Shown: positions 27,819 to 37,439 of the stretch, piece by piece | Layout: every line of letters begins with the position of its first letter | How positions within the stretch are numbered: the stretch's first letter is position 1 | Assembly (NCBI GenBank): GCA_041393015.1 | Contig: JAWKKV010000008.1 | Span: 145,474-209,473 of the forward strand | DNA from: JAGQYH01 sp041393015 | Lineage (GTDB): Bacteria; Bacteroidota; Bacteroidia; Chitinophagales; JADIYW01 | Length of the DNA: 64,000 bases | Direction: 5' to 3' | Program-made: the position numbers and the translations under genes | The notes under the pieces: model-generated | The model's database searches: none | Seen by the model: only the letters and a program-made list of their open reading frames with translations | Told to the model about the DNA's origin: nothing

Positions 27819-29780
27819 ATGGTAGAGTTGTCTCTAGCTTTTAGAAATATATGGTTATTGGTGGTTTTTTTATCTTTCATTAGTGTTGAAAGTCAAACAT
27901 TCAGTTCGGAAAAAGTAATTGATGCAAGTTTAGATGGATCAACTTCTATTATTGCGATTGATGTTGATAGCGATGGTGATATTGATATTGTTTCATCAAA
28001 TCGAAATGATAACCAAATTTCTTGGTATTCAAATGATGGAAATGGTAACTTTGGATCAGTGAATATTATAAGTACAGAAGTTTCATCACCAGGAAAAATT
28101 TTTGCCAGTGATATTGATGGAGATTTAGTTATTGATATTGTATCAATATCTTGGAGTGATAATAAAGTAGCTTGGTATAGAAATTTGGGAAATGGAATTT
28201 TTGGAAGTCAAAATATCATTTCTGAGAACATAGCTATGAGCCCAAAGGGCCTATTTGTATCAGATTTGGATGTTGATGGTGATATGGATGTTTTAGTTAC
28301 ATCAATAGCAGATGATAAATCGGCTTGGTATGAAAACTTGGGGAATGGAGATTTTGGAAACGAGCAAATCCTTACTCTTGAAGCTAATAGGCCGTCTGCA
28401 ATATTTGCTGTAGACATTGACACAGATGGAGATATTGATGTATTTGTAGACTCAAGTGGTAATACTTCTTCAGATGGGAAGTTATTGATGTTGACAAATA
28501 GTGGAGGTGGCTTTCCTTCCTATAAAGTCCTCGATTCTGATGCTAAAGGAACTCAATCAATTATGGCTTTAGATGTTGATGAAGATGGAGATTTAGATAT
28601 TGTTGCCGTTTTATTTTTTAGTGCTAAAGTGCGTTGGTATGATAATGATGGCAATGGAAATTTTATAGGTCAAAGTGATATCTTAAGTTTAGGGAGTTTG
28701 ATTTCGGCAGTTTTCGAAGATCTTAATAATGATGGTAAACGAGATTTAGTTGCTGCTTCAATGTGGGGTGATAAAGTAGTATGGTGCAAAAATGAAGGTG
28801 AGGCGGCTGTTAGTGCACCAATTACAATTACCAATGCTGAGGGGCCGGCATCTGTTATTATTGAAGACATTAATGGAGATGACAATAATGATATAATTTG
28901 TAGTTTTGATATCCCGAATTCAAATGGTATAATAGATACAATCGCTTGGTATGAGAATCTCAGACCTCCATCTTGTCGTTACGAAGACTCCCTTCAATTA
29001 GTAGCTTTTTATAATGCTTTGGGCGGGGAAGATTGGAATTACACTTCGAATTTCTTTTTTGAAAATTCATCTTTAGGAACTCAATCAAGCATCAGTATAC
29101 CTAACAATGGGAACACTTGGCTTAATGGTCCAATCCATAATTGGCATGGGGTTGTCGTTAATAATAACGGGTGTATAGATTCTTTAATTATTAACGGGGT
29201 GGGATTAGATGGGAATATCCCAGTTCTTCAATTTAATGAGTTAACCTACTTGAACCTATCTATGAACAATGATTTAACCGGAGATTTAACTGGACTAAGT
29301 AATTTGTCGAATTTGAGGGGATTGGTTGTAAATAACTGCTCTTTAACAGGGAATCTTTCTGGCTTAGTAAATTTACAGAATCTTGAGTATTTGATGTTAA
29401 GGTCTAATAGCTTCAATGGAGATATGTCATACTTGTCATCTTTATTGCAGTTAAGACGTCTGTTTTTAAGTTCTAACAATATTAATGATGATTTATCAGA
29501 CTTGGCTTCATTGAGTAATCTTGAATCATTAGAATTAGAGGCTAATCACATTTATGGGAATTTATCGGGTTTGTCAGGTCTGTCAAATCTAATTAACATT
29601 AGTATTGGGTACACCTCTTTAGATGGTGAGCTTTCATATTTATCCACATTAAGTAATTTGGAAAGATTAACCTTATGGGGTAATAATTTAACCGGAGATT
29701 TATCACACTTAACTAACTTAAGTAAATTGGGAGTAATCAATGTTTTCGGTAATGATTTTGAAAATTTTCTCTTAATGTGA
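27819..29780 (+). CDS. Adhesin segment 1: signal peptide, FG-GAP repeats and LRRs
   Basis: About 653 residues from the ATG at 27819; a TTG 21 bp upstream would place extra residues before the signal peptide (NIWLLVVFLSFISVESQ). Residues 35-380 hold seven FG-GAP/VCBS repeats with calcium-type loops such as DVDSDGDIDI and DVDEDGDLDI and the recurring WY-N-GNG-F. Residues 440-650 are leucine-rich repeats of about 25 residues (LSNLRGLVVNNCSLTGNLSG). The frame stops at TGA in the middle of the last LRR; the LRR continues one frame over. As an intact product it would be a secreted but unanchored fragment. Confidence 0.7.
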   Translation: MVELSLAFRNIWLLVVFLSFISVESQTFSSEKVIDASLDGSTSIIAIDVDSDGDIDIVSSNRNDNQISWYSNDGNGNFGSVNIISTEVSSPGKIFASDIDGDLVIDIVSISWSDNKVAWYRNLGNGIFGSQNIISENIAMSPKGLFVSDLDVDGDMDVLVTSIADDKSAWYENLGNGDFGNEQILTLEANRPSAIFAVDIDTDGDIDVFVDSSGNTSSDGKLLMLTNSGGGFPSYKVLDSDAKGTQSIMALDVDEDGDLDIVAVLFFSAKVRWYDNDGNGNFIGQSDILSLGSLISAVFEDLNNDGKRDLVAASMWGDKVVWCKNEGEAAVSAPITITNAEGPASVIIEDINGDDNNDIICSFDIPNSNGIIDTIAWYENLRPPSCRYEDSLQLVAFYNALGGEDWNYTSNFFFENSSLGTQSSISIPNNGNTWLNGPIHNWHGVVVNNNGCIDSLIINGVGLDGNIPVLQFNELTYLNLSMNNDLTGDLTGLSNLSNLRGLVVNNCSLTGNLSGLVNLQNLEYLMLRSNSFNGDMSYLSSLLQLRRLFLSSNNINDDLSDLASLSNLESLELEANHIYGNLSGLSGLSNLINISIGYTSLDGELSYLSTLSNLERLTLWGNNLTGDLSHLTNLSKLGVINVFGNDFENFLLM

Positions 29781-31525
29781 CTGAACTCGATAACTTGTAT
29801 TTTCTCAACATACATTCAAATCAATTTACCTTTGATGATATTATCCCAACAATAGAGCACATTACAAGTAATGTCTCAAGTTATAATTATGCCCCACAAG
29901 ACTCCATCTACAAAGACACCACCATCACACTCAATGAAGGCGAAACGTTTCTCATAGATTTAGGCATTGATAATGGAATTAGCGATAATAAATATGTATG
30001 GTATAAAGACGGAGTTAAAATTGATTCATCCAATAGCAATACTTACACTATAAATTCTGTAATTGTTGAGAATTCGGGTATTTATACTTGTAAAGTAACT
30101 AATCCCGGTGCGCCGGATTTAACTTTATACAGTAGAAGTGATACGCTGGTAGTCAACAGAATTTGTAGTGTGCCAAATGTAATTGGAACTACTTCAATCT
30201 GCATAGGAGCATCAGCAGTATTATCTGTAGTTCAACCCCATCAATATGACAGTATAATTTGGTATAATGATGCTAGTCTAAGCTCAATTGCATATAATGG
30301 ATCAGCGTTTATTACAAATCCTTTAAGTTCTGCTACAACTTTTTGGGTGGTTGGAATAGTGGATAGTTGTGAAAGCGAACCTGCCAGCATAACAGTTAGT
30401 GTATCAGCTCCTCAACCTAGAAAGCTAATGAATGTATTAGTGGAGTTAGATAGTGTTAGATGGAATTTATGGTGCGCTGATCTAGATACGCTAGGTAATT
30501 GTGTAGGTGTAGAACCTAGATTTAGGTTTCGTTTGGGAGTGGATGGACAAAACATGTCAACTTATAGACACTTGGGAAGCGAATATAGTCCAGATGGATT
30601 AATGATTTTGAACGAACAAAGCAACACAGATGGTGCTTCTGTTTCAGATGCTACGGGTAATTTTAATTATAGTTTTGAATTTTCATCATCTTGTGCTTGT
30701 CAAGTTACTTTTGACTTAGAAGCTTGGGAAGGAGATGCGACTCGAATATCATTATGTGAAGAAGAAGATTACACCTTTATTGATGATTATAGTTTTCCGT
30801 GTAGTCTTGTTGATGAAGGCGATGATTTTAGAGCGAGTACTATAATAAATTATAATATACCGGCTTTCAGTAATTCAAGTCAGAAAATTATTAACTTTGG
30901 AGCTTTTGAAACTTACTGGAATTTTCAAACCGTCATTGTTGAAGCTCCAACCATTCATCCCACAAATCCATCAGTCTGTCCTAATGAGACATTGTTACTA
31001 AATGCCTCCATTTCAGATTCCAGTAATTTTATAAGATGGTTTAGGGATCAATCTAATCCCGATGGAACACTCTTATTCGAAGGTTTTAATTATAATTATA
31101 CCAACTCAACAACTTTTCCGGATACTATTTATGCAGCAGAATATAATAATAACTGTTATGGAGAATTACAAACAGTTGTTGTTAAACTATCTAGTTCATG
31201 CTCTGAACCCTTCATCACCACTTGGCTCACTACAATGCCAAATGAATCCATTACCATCCCAACGGATTCGGTATTTTATAACTACAATTACGAAGTAAAT
31301 TGGGGTGATGGAAATATAACTAGCAATCATGCAGGAGATGCTAGCCATATATATACGAATTCAGGAAGTTATTCGATATCAATAAGTGGAGATTTTCCCA
31401 AAATTAATTTTAACTACGAAGGAGATAAAGAGAAGATTGTCAGCATTGATCAATGGGGAGATATTCAATGGGAAAGTATGCAAAATGCTTTTTCGGATGC
31501 ACAAACCTTACTTATGCAACAATAA
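29777..31525 (+). CDS. Adhesin segment 2: last LRR, Ig-like domains and PKD-like domain
   Basis: This 582-codon frame continues the LRR from the previous segment (VTELDNLYFLNIHSNQFTF), so its own start has no biological support. Two Ig-like domains follow at about 45-130 (WYKDGVKIDSSNSNTYTINS) and 135-215 (ICIGASAVLSVVQPHQYDS). A beta-rich domain of about 170 residues, rich in Cys, has no recognised family. Another Ig-like domain and a PKD-like domain (VNWGDGNITSN) lead to IVSIDQWGDIQWESM, which normally precedes a DUF285 block. The frame is lost at the following T tract. Confidence 0.6.
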   Translation: MTELDNLYFLNIHSNQFTFDDIIPTIEHITSNVSSYNYAPQDSIYKDTTITLNEGETFLIDLGIDNGISDNKYVWYKDGVKIDSSNSNTYTINSVIVENSGIYTCKVTNPGAPDLTLYSRSDTLVVNRICSVPNVIGTTSICIGASAVLSVVQPHQYDSIIWYNDASLSSIAYNGSAFITNPLSSATTFWVVGIVDSCESEPASITVSVSAPQPRKLMNVLVELDSVRWNLWCADLDTLGNCVGVEPRFRFRLGVDGQNMSTYRHLGSEYSPDGLMILNEQSNTDGASVSDATGNFNYSFEFSSSCACQVTFDLEAWEGDATRISLCEEEDYTFIDDYSFPCSLVDEGDDFRASTIINYNIPAFSNSSQKIINFGAFETYWNFQTVIVEAPTIHPTNPSVCPNETLLLNASISDSSNFIRWFRDQSNPDGTLLFEGFNYNYTNSTTFPDTIYAAEYNNNCYGELQTVVVKLSSSCSEPFITTWLTTMPNESITIPTDSVFYNYNYEVNWGDGNITSNHAGDASHIYTNSGSYSISISGDFPKINFNYEGDKEKIVSIDQWGDIQWESMQNAFSDAQTLLMQQ

Positions 31526-32043
31526 TAGATACGCCAAATCTAGCTTTAGTTACAAATATGTCTCATATGTTTCATGGTGCGAGCATATTTAATGGGGATT
31601 TAAGTGGTTGGGATGTATCCAATGTAACAGACATGGGATATATGTTTTCTTATACAGACTCCTTTAATGGAAATATTAGTACATGGAATGTAAGTAATGT
31701 AACTAATATGGAAAACATGTTCCATGTGGCAAATGCTTTTGATCAAGATCTTGATGATTGGAATGTCGAAAAGGTTACAAGAATGACTGGTATGTTTGGC
31801 AGTACATCTTCTTTTAATGGCAACATAGCATCATGGAATCCTTCGAGTGTATTATATATGAATAGTATGTTTGCTGGTGCAACTGCATTTAATAGAGATC
31901 TTAGCGCATGGGATGTTTCAAAGGTTGTTTTTATGAACGGCATGTTTTACAATGCAAGTACTTTTGATCAAAATTTGGGCAATTGGAGTATAGACACTGT
32001 ATTATACATGCAAAATATGTTAGATTCTTCGGTTTATCTTTAG
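31453..32043 (+). CDS. Adhesin segment 3: BspA-like DUF285 repeats, first block
   Basis: 196 codons; homology begins around residue 14 (FGCTNLTYATIIDTPNLALV). Six repeats of about 24-26 residues follow, with the DUF285 pattern N-MF--A--FN-DLS-WDVS-VT-M, for example FNGDLSGWDVSNVTDMGYMF. These are the BspA-type repeats of bacterial surface proteins. The frame ends at TAG just before the block's usual closing motif, which appears in the next frame. No signal peptide or start belongs to this segment. Confidence 0.6.
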   Translation: MGRYSMGKYAKCFFGCTNLTYATIIDTPNLALVTNMSHMFHGASIFNGDLSGWDVSNVTDMGYMFSYTDSFNGNISTWNVSNVTNMENMFHVANAFDQDLDDWNVEKVTRMTGMFGSTSSFNGNIASWNPSSVLYMNSMFAGATAFNRDLSAWDVSKVVFMNGMFYNASTFDQNLGNWSIDTVLYMQNMLDSSVYL

Positions 32044-33692
32044 AAAATTACGATAGCACATTAATAGGTTGGTCGGAGCAAACAGTGCAACCTTTTGTTA
32101 TGTTAGGAGCGGCTGGCTTAGAATTTTGCGAAGGAAAAGAGGCTAGAGATTCATTAGAGGTTAGAGGTTGGACGATAAGTGGGGATACTTTAGTGTGTGA
32201 ATGTGATAATTATGATAATATATGCTCACCATATAATTTTGGTATAATTAATCCTGGATTTAATAGTGGAGATATTATTAATAATAATTCCTGTGCAACA
32301 ATAGATGTCGGGGAACCAAGGTCTAGCGATTTGTATAATTCTATCTGGTATAAATTTACAACTTCCTCGTTAGGTTTGGAAAATATCACAATATCAGTTG
32401 CAGAAGGTATGGGAGCAAATAATACAGCGATAGCATTGTATGCTGGAAGTTCGTGTATCTACGATTCACTGGTTGAAGTATCCTATAACAGATGGTGTGC
32501 AATTAGTTCTGGAAATTTGTTTGCTGAATGTTTATTGCCCGATACTGATTACTATATTCAGTTAGGTACAGGATACCATTTTTCATTATGTACTAATTTA
32601 ATAAATGGAGTTCCATCAGCAGGGGATTACACTCTTAGTTTAGCTGCGTCATCTGATCCAATTAGTTGTCTGGTAGATTCAAACTACTTCATCACCACAT
32701 GGCGTACGACAATGCCCAATGAATCCATAACTATACCTACATATCCTGGCTTACCATATAACTATACGGTAGATTGGGGAGATGGAACAGTAACTGCAGG
32801 ATATGTTGGAAATGCTATGCACGAATATACAGTTGCAGACACCTATTCCGTTTCAATTTCTGGGACTTTCCCAAGAATCTATTTTAATAATGGATTAGAA
32901 GGAATTAGTCCTGAAAAAATCATTAGCATAGAACAATGGGGAGACATTCAATGGAAGAGTATGGGACATGCATTTTATGGATGCAGTAATCTTACCTACA
33001 ATGCTCTTTCTGATGCTCCTAAATTAGATTCAGTCAGCGATATGTCCTTTATGTTTGCAGGCGCTTCTAAGTTTGATGGAGATCTAAGTGAATGGAAGGT
33101 TGATTCGGTAAAAGTTATGTACTCCTTATTTAGAAATGCAACAGTTTTTAATGGTGATATTGATGATTGGATAGTTAGTAACGTAACCGATATGAGGTTT
33201 ATGTTTAAAGGAGCAAGCAGCTTTAATAGAGATATTGGAGGATGGAATGTTTCTAATGTAGTAGATATGTCAAATATGTTTAATCGTGCTTCAGTCTTTA
33301 ATCAAAACCTAAATTCTTGGACTGTGTCAAAAGTAACGAACATGAATAATATGTTTATTTCTGCAAGTGCTTTTAATGGCGTTATAAAAGATTGGGATGT
33401 TTCTTCAGTTGCCAATATGAAAGCCATGTTTGATAATGCTAGTGTCTTTAATGATAGTATCGGAGGATGGGAAGTGGATAATGTTACTGATATGTCATTA
33501 ATGTTTGATCAAGCCTTCGCTTTCAATCAAGATTTAAGCAGCTGGGATGTTGGAAAGGTTACCAACATGAGGGAGATGTTTAGCAATGCAACCAGTTTTA
33601 ATAAAAGCTTAGGCACTTGGGACATAAGCCAAGTTACAGCTATGCATAAGATGCTTGAAAACCACAGATCTTTCTATCGAAAACTACGATAA
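31983..33692 (+). CDS. Adhesin segment 4: PPC-like domain and second DUF285 block
   Basis: The frame starts inside segment 3. Homology begins at about residue 16 with LSLENYDSTLIGW, the closing motif of the first DUF285 block. A domain of about 150 residues with YNSIWYKFTTSSLGLENIT and CLLPDTDYYIQLGTG resembles pre-peptidase C-terminal-like domains. A second PKD-like domain (VDWGDGTVTAG) is followed by SIEQWGDIQWKSMGHAFYGC and about eight DUF285 repeats. The frame is lost again just before the closing motif, at the same module position as the break between segments 3 and 4. Confidence 0.6.
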   Translation: MEYRHCIIHAKYVRFFGLSLENYDSTLIGWSEQTVQPFVMLGAAGLEFCEGKEARDSLEVRGWTISGDTLVCECDNYDNICSPYNFGIINPGFNSGDIINNNSCATIDVGEPRSSDLYNSIWYKFTTSSLGLENITISVAEGMGANNTAIALYAGSSCIYDSLVEVSYNRWCAISSGNLFAECLLPDTDYYIQLGTGYHFSLCTNLINGVPSAGDYTLSLAASSDPISCLVDSNYFITTWRTTMPNESITIPTYPGLPYNYTVDWGDGTVTAGYVGNAMHEYTVADTYSVSISGTFPRIYFNNGLEGISPEKIISIEQWGDIQWKSMGHAFYGCSNLTYNALSDAPKLDSVSDMSFMFAGASKFDGDLSEWKVDSVKVMYSLFRNATVFNGDIDDWIVSNVTDMRFMFKGASSFNRDIGGWNVSNVVDMSNMFNRASVFNQNLNSWTVSKVTNMNNMFISASAFNGVIKDWDVSSVANMKAMFDNASVFNDSIGGWEVDNVTDMSLMFDQAFAFNQDLSSWDVGKVTNMREMFSNATSFNKSLGTWDISQVTAMHKMLENHRSFYRKLR

Positions 33693-36600
33693 TACATTGA
33701 TTGGGTGGGCTTCTCTGCCATCTGTACAGTTGAATGATACTTTAGGAGCACAAGGTTTAAAGTACTGTGATGGCGAAGCTGGACAGACCAAATTAATGAA
33801 TTCTAATAGTTGGGTCTTCATTGGAGATACACTAAAATGCTTGGTAGACACAATTGATATTGAAGCCTGCAATTCTTTTCAATATCCACCTGATACTGGA
33901 CAATGGTATAATACATCGCAGATTATAGTAGACTCCTTACTAGATATTAATAACCAAGATTCAATTATTATTATAAACCTAACAATTAATACGGTAGCTG
34001 CTCCAATTGCTACTGATGATATTATTCAATCAGGTTCTACAGCAACATTAACGGCAATAGTAAATATTGATGAATCTGTCATTTGGTATAGCGATATCCT
34101 AGGAATGGATTCTGTTGGAGCAGGCAATACTTATATTTCCCCAATTCTAAGTGAAACTACCACATATTATGCAGCCGCAATTAGCACGGAAGGTTGTCAA
34201 AGTGCATTAGTTGCAGTAACTGCTTTTGTTGATCAAGACTGTAATGCTGATTCAATACAAGGTAATCCAAATGATTTTGGAACCAGTTATTGGCAAGTGT
34301 ATGCTTATGAAAATAGAGATAGTACTTTAGCTACCACTATTTATAAAGGATTTTATATTGATACATCTAGCTTTCTTATTGACACAACTAACAATAACAT
34401 ATTAGATTCTATTCCTAATGCAATTGCTTTGAATGCATCAGAAGGTTATTATATCGATAGTAATTTATCTTTTAATTCTAAACTAATGTGGAACTCCTTA
34501 ACATCTGCTTCAGAAGCTCCAAATTACCAAGGTAAATGTGCTCCTTTTAACAATCACACAAATGTGTATAAAAAAACCGACTTTCCTTGCAGTCGATATA
34601 GAATTGAGATTTGGCGACATGATGATGCTGTTTATACATTTATAAATAGAGATGCAATTGTTTCTTTAAGTCATAATAGTTTTCAAGATAATGTTCATAC
34701 AGAGCAATGGGAAGGTTATCTAAATGAGAGTGATTCTATTGAGTTTAGACAGACAGAAAGTGCCGGAGGATCTAAACTAATTGTAGTCTTTTATAAGTTA
34801 GATACAGAACCTTTAGTAGAGACAATTAACATAAATACTTGTTATATAGATAGTGCAGGAATACGTTTAGATACAATAAAAAATATAGGTGGATGTGATT
34901 CTATTTATCGAACCATAATTACAACTTTATTGCCTACCATAATAAATACAGTGAATGATACCACTTGTGATCCTTTGTTAGCAGGCACATCAGTAGATAC
35001 GTTTGTAGCTTTCAATACTTGTGATAGTATTGTCACGACAATAACGACTTTATTGCCAAGCTATGATACTACAATCAATACAACTTCATGTGATCCACTA
35101 CAAGTTGGAACAACGATAGATACTTTTGTCGCTTTCAATACCTGTGATAGTATAGTTACAACGATTACTGCATTATCAGCTTTTGATAGTGTTGGGCTTA
35201 CAGCTACGACTTGTAATCCACTTCTAGTAGGCACAGTAACCGATACGTTTACCAATACATTAGGTTGTGATAGTTTAGTCACCACAGTAACGACACTTGA
35301 TCCATCAGATGTAATCAACTTAAGCGCTACTACTTGTGATCCAATTCAAGCTGGAACCACTGTTGATAGCTTTACGAATACATCTGGATGTGATTCCATT
35401 ATTACAACGGTAACAACTTTACTACCTGAAGTTACCAATACGATTGCTTCTACTTCATGCGATCCACTTCAAGTTGGAACAACGATAGATACTTTCAGAG
35501 CTTTCAATACTTGTGATAGCATTGTTACAACAAATGTAACCTTAGCTGCTTATGATAGCACAGGTGCCACAGCAACAACTTGTGATCCATTAGCAGTAGG
35601 AATAGTAACCGATACCTTCACCAATGCCTCTGGCTGTGATAGTTTAGTAACGACAGTAACAACTCTTAATCCATCAGATGTCATCAACTTAACGGTTACT
35701 ACTTGTGATCTGCTTCAAGCTGGCACGACAGTAGATTCGTTAACCAATACTTCCGGCTGTGATTCGATTGTAACTACTGTAACAACCTTGCTACCACCTG
35801 CAACATCAACAATTAACACTACTACATCTGATCCACAACAAGTCGGTACTGAGATAGATACAATTGTAGATGGTGCTTATAACGGCTGTGACAGTATAGT
35901 GACAACCATTACTACTTTAATTACACAATTCAATTATTGTCCAACAATATATCTTTTTGATACCATTTATATAAGGAGCTGTGTTGATACAACGTTTAAT
36001 CTTGCAAGTCTTTCTCCCTATGATAGTATAGCTTTGTCAACTGAAAATATCGATGGAAATTTAATTGAATTGACCAATTCGGAAGTTATAATTATAAGAG
36101 TTTTTGACGACCAATGCTTCGATTCTGTAATACTAAATTATAGACGAGACTATCAACCGGATAGTACCATTTTAGAGAATATATCTTTAACTTCTTGTGG
36201 TCCTGATACCATTCGGGCAAATATTAATCCTGTTAATGATGCTACTTTCTTATGGTCTACCTTGGAAGACGATAACTTATCAGAAGAAAGCGAAATAATT
36301 GTAGATAGTTCGGGAACATACTTTTTAACAGTTACCAGTATCAGTGGCCTTTGCAGTTATACAGATAATATTGAAGTAACCATTAATCAAGCACCAACCA
36401 TTTCTTTAGATAATTCAATTTGTGGGCAAAGTAATATTGTTGTAGAAAATTTTGATTTTCTATCAATAACTCCTCTTAACCCTCTTACCAATCCAAGTTA
36501 TGGTTATAATAATGGACAAATAATAGAAGATACGTTAATAACTCCACTAATAGGAACTTATATTGTTTCAGCTGGTTTAGGAACAGGTTGCACTCAGACA

Positions 36601-37437
36601 GATATTTTTACAATAACTACAAGTACCCCACCGCCTCTAAACTTAAATCACTTAAATGGGCCAGTGTGTGCTGAAACACAACATTTATATGATTTCCCCA
36701 ACGATGTAAATGCAACCTATGTTTGGACACCATTAGATTTTCCAGATAGTATATTATCACAAACCCATGAATTAAATGTGTCAAGATCTGGAGATTATGT
36801 GGTTGAAAAAACGAAGAATGGTTGTACTTCAAAAGATACGATAACAGTTAACTTTGTTGATGACAATGCTCCATATGAAGCTGCATTAGCTCCAATTGGA
36901 GAAGGGTCATTTGGTTATTATACTTTTGAAGCAGATTTGTCATCCTGTATTTGCCCTACCTTAAATTGGACAGTTTTTGAAAAATATAATACTCAGAATA
37001 TTGTAACACCGGAAAACGTAAATGGAGGTCAGTACTACGTGGTCTATTTAGAATCGCAAGTTGATTATCAAGTTTGTTTAGAAGTAACAGGAATATCTTG
37101 TAACCTCAATACAATATTACGAGATTCGGTTTGCAGAACGTTTAGACCTGATTATACAATTGTTAGTGTTAACAATAACCTAAATAGTATCAATTGGTCT
37201 ATCTACCCTAATCCCAATGAAGGAAATTTTATTATTGACATTAAAAGCTTAGAAAGAGCTGAATTAGATCTTCATATAATTGATGTATTAGGAAGGGAGG
37301 TATTTACAATATCATCTGAAGGCAGTGTTTTGGAGTGGAAAGAAGCCATTAAAATAGACGTTCCGGCCGGGATGTACCATATAGTTTTAGAAACAGATAA
37401 TGGTTTAGCAGCTAAAAAAATAATAGTATATAAGTAA
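33655..37437 (+). CDS. Adhesin segment 5: Cys-pair tandem repeats and T9SS sorting domain
   Basis: 1,260 codons. Homology starts at residue 4 (TDLSIENYDNTLIGW), the end of the second DUF285 block. An Ig-like domain and a domain of about 190 residues of unknown family follow. From about residue 432 come eight 41-residue Thr-rich repeats, each with two Cys in the pattern T-CDP ... CDS(I/L)VTT. Two or three Ig-like domains lead to the C-terminal T9SS type A sorting domain (SIYPNPNEGNF ... GMYHIVLETDNG ... KKIIVYK), which directs export and surface attachment. The C-terminus is intact. Confidence 0.7.
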   Translation: MKTTDLSIENYDNTLIGWASLPSVQLNDTLGAQGLKYCDGEAGQTKLMNSNSWVFIGDTLKCLVDTIDIEACNSFQYPPDTGQWYNTSQIIVDSLLDINNQDSIIIINLTINTVAAPIATDDIIQSGSTATLTAIVNIDESVIWYSDILGMDSVGAGNTYISPILSETTTYYAAAISTEGCQSALVAVTAFVDQDCNADSIQGNPNDFGTSYWQVYAYENRDSTLATTIYKGFYIDTSSFLIDTTNNNILDSIPNAIALNASEGYYIDSNLSFNSKLMWNSLTSASEAPNYQGKCAPFNNHTNVYKKTDFPCSRYRIEIWRHDDAVYTFINRDAIVSLSHNSFQDNVHTEQWEGYLNESDSIEFRQTESAGGSKLIVVFYKLDTEPLVETININTCYIDSAGIRLDTIKNIGGCDSIYRTIITTLLPTIINTVNDTTCDPLLAGTSVDTFVAFNTCDSIVTTITTLLPSYDTTINTTSCDPLQVGTTIDTFVAFNTCDSIVTTITALSAFDSVGLTATTCNPLLVGTVTDTFTNTLGCDSLVTTVTTLDPSDVINLSATTCDPIQAGTTVDSFTNTSGCDSIITTVTTLLPEVTNTIASTSCDPLQVGTTIDTFRAFNTCDSIVTTNVTLAAYDSTGATATTCDPLAVGIVTDTFTNASGCDSLVTTVTTLNPSDVINLTVTTCDLLQAGTTVDSLTNTSGCDSIVTTVTTLLPPATSTINTTTSDPQQVGTEIDTIVDGAYNGCDSIVTTITTLITQFNYCPTIYLFDTIYIRSCVDTTFNLASLSPYDSIALSTENIDGNLIELTNSEVIIIRVFDDQCFDSVILNYRRDYQPDSTILENISLTSCGPDTIRANINPVNDATFLWSTLEDDNLSEESEIIVDSSGTYFLTVTSISGLCSYTDNIEVTINQAPTISLDNSICGQSNIVVENFDFLSITPLNPLTNPSYGYNNGQIIEDTLITPLIGTYIVSAGLGTGCTQTDIFTITTSTPPPLNLNHLNGPVCAETQHLYDFPNDVNATYVWTPLDFPDSILSQTHELNVSRSGDYVVEKTKNGCTSKDTITVNFVDDNAPYEAALAPIGEGSFGYYTFEADLSSCICPTLNWTVFEKYNTQNIVTPENVNGGQYYVVYLESQVDYQVCLEVTGISCNLNTILRDSVCRTFRPDYTIVSVNNNLNSINWSIYPNPNEGNFIIDIKSLERAELDLHIIDVLGREVFTISSEGSVLEWKEAIKIDVPAGMYHIVLETDNGLAAKKIIVYK
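34948..35934 (+). repeat. Tandem 123-bp coding repeats with a 369-bp higher-order period
   Basis: Eight units of 41 codons (the last one codon longer) with a degenerate ninth just upstream. Units 2-3-4 resemble units 5-6-7 in order more than they resemble each other: for example DTF(V/R)AFNTCDS in 2 and 5, TLxPSDVI in 3 and 6, and QAGTTVDS with NTSGCDS in 4 and 7. This points to duplication of a three-unit block. Each unit except the last has two Cys that could form a disulfide. Confidence 0.8.
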
Positions 37438-37439
37438 GG

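Larger units (their letters stand above)
27819..37437 (+). pseudogene. Giant modular T9SS surface protein, reading frame broken by four single-base frameshifts
   Basis: Five consecutive overlapping frames carry continuous protein homology and would form one protein of about 3,200 residues if four single-base changes were made: one base added near 29768, near 31492 and near 32030, and one base removed near 33660. Each break lies in or beside a short homopolymer. Domain order: signal peptide, seven FG-GAP/VCBS repeats, about eight LRRs, Ig-like domains, a PKD-like domain with a first BspA/DUF285 block, a PPC-like domain with a second DUF285 block, eight 41-residue Cys repeats, Ig-like domains and a T9SS sorting domain. 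It is either a decaying gene or a sequence with indel errors. The partner gene porP/sprF follows after 2 bp. Confidence 0.75.

Noticed and set aside
34948..35934. 123-bp tandem repeats as a CRISPR-like array
   Set aside because: Repeats are in frame, code for a regular protein unit and have no spacers.
27819..37437. Programmed ribosomal frameshifting to join the adhesin segments
   Set aside because: Four shifts of both directions would be needed, and the sites lack a common slippery heptamer with a downstream structure; mutation or read error is simpler.
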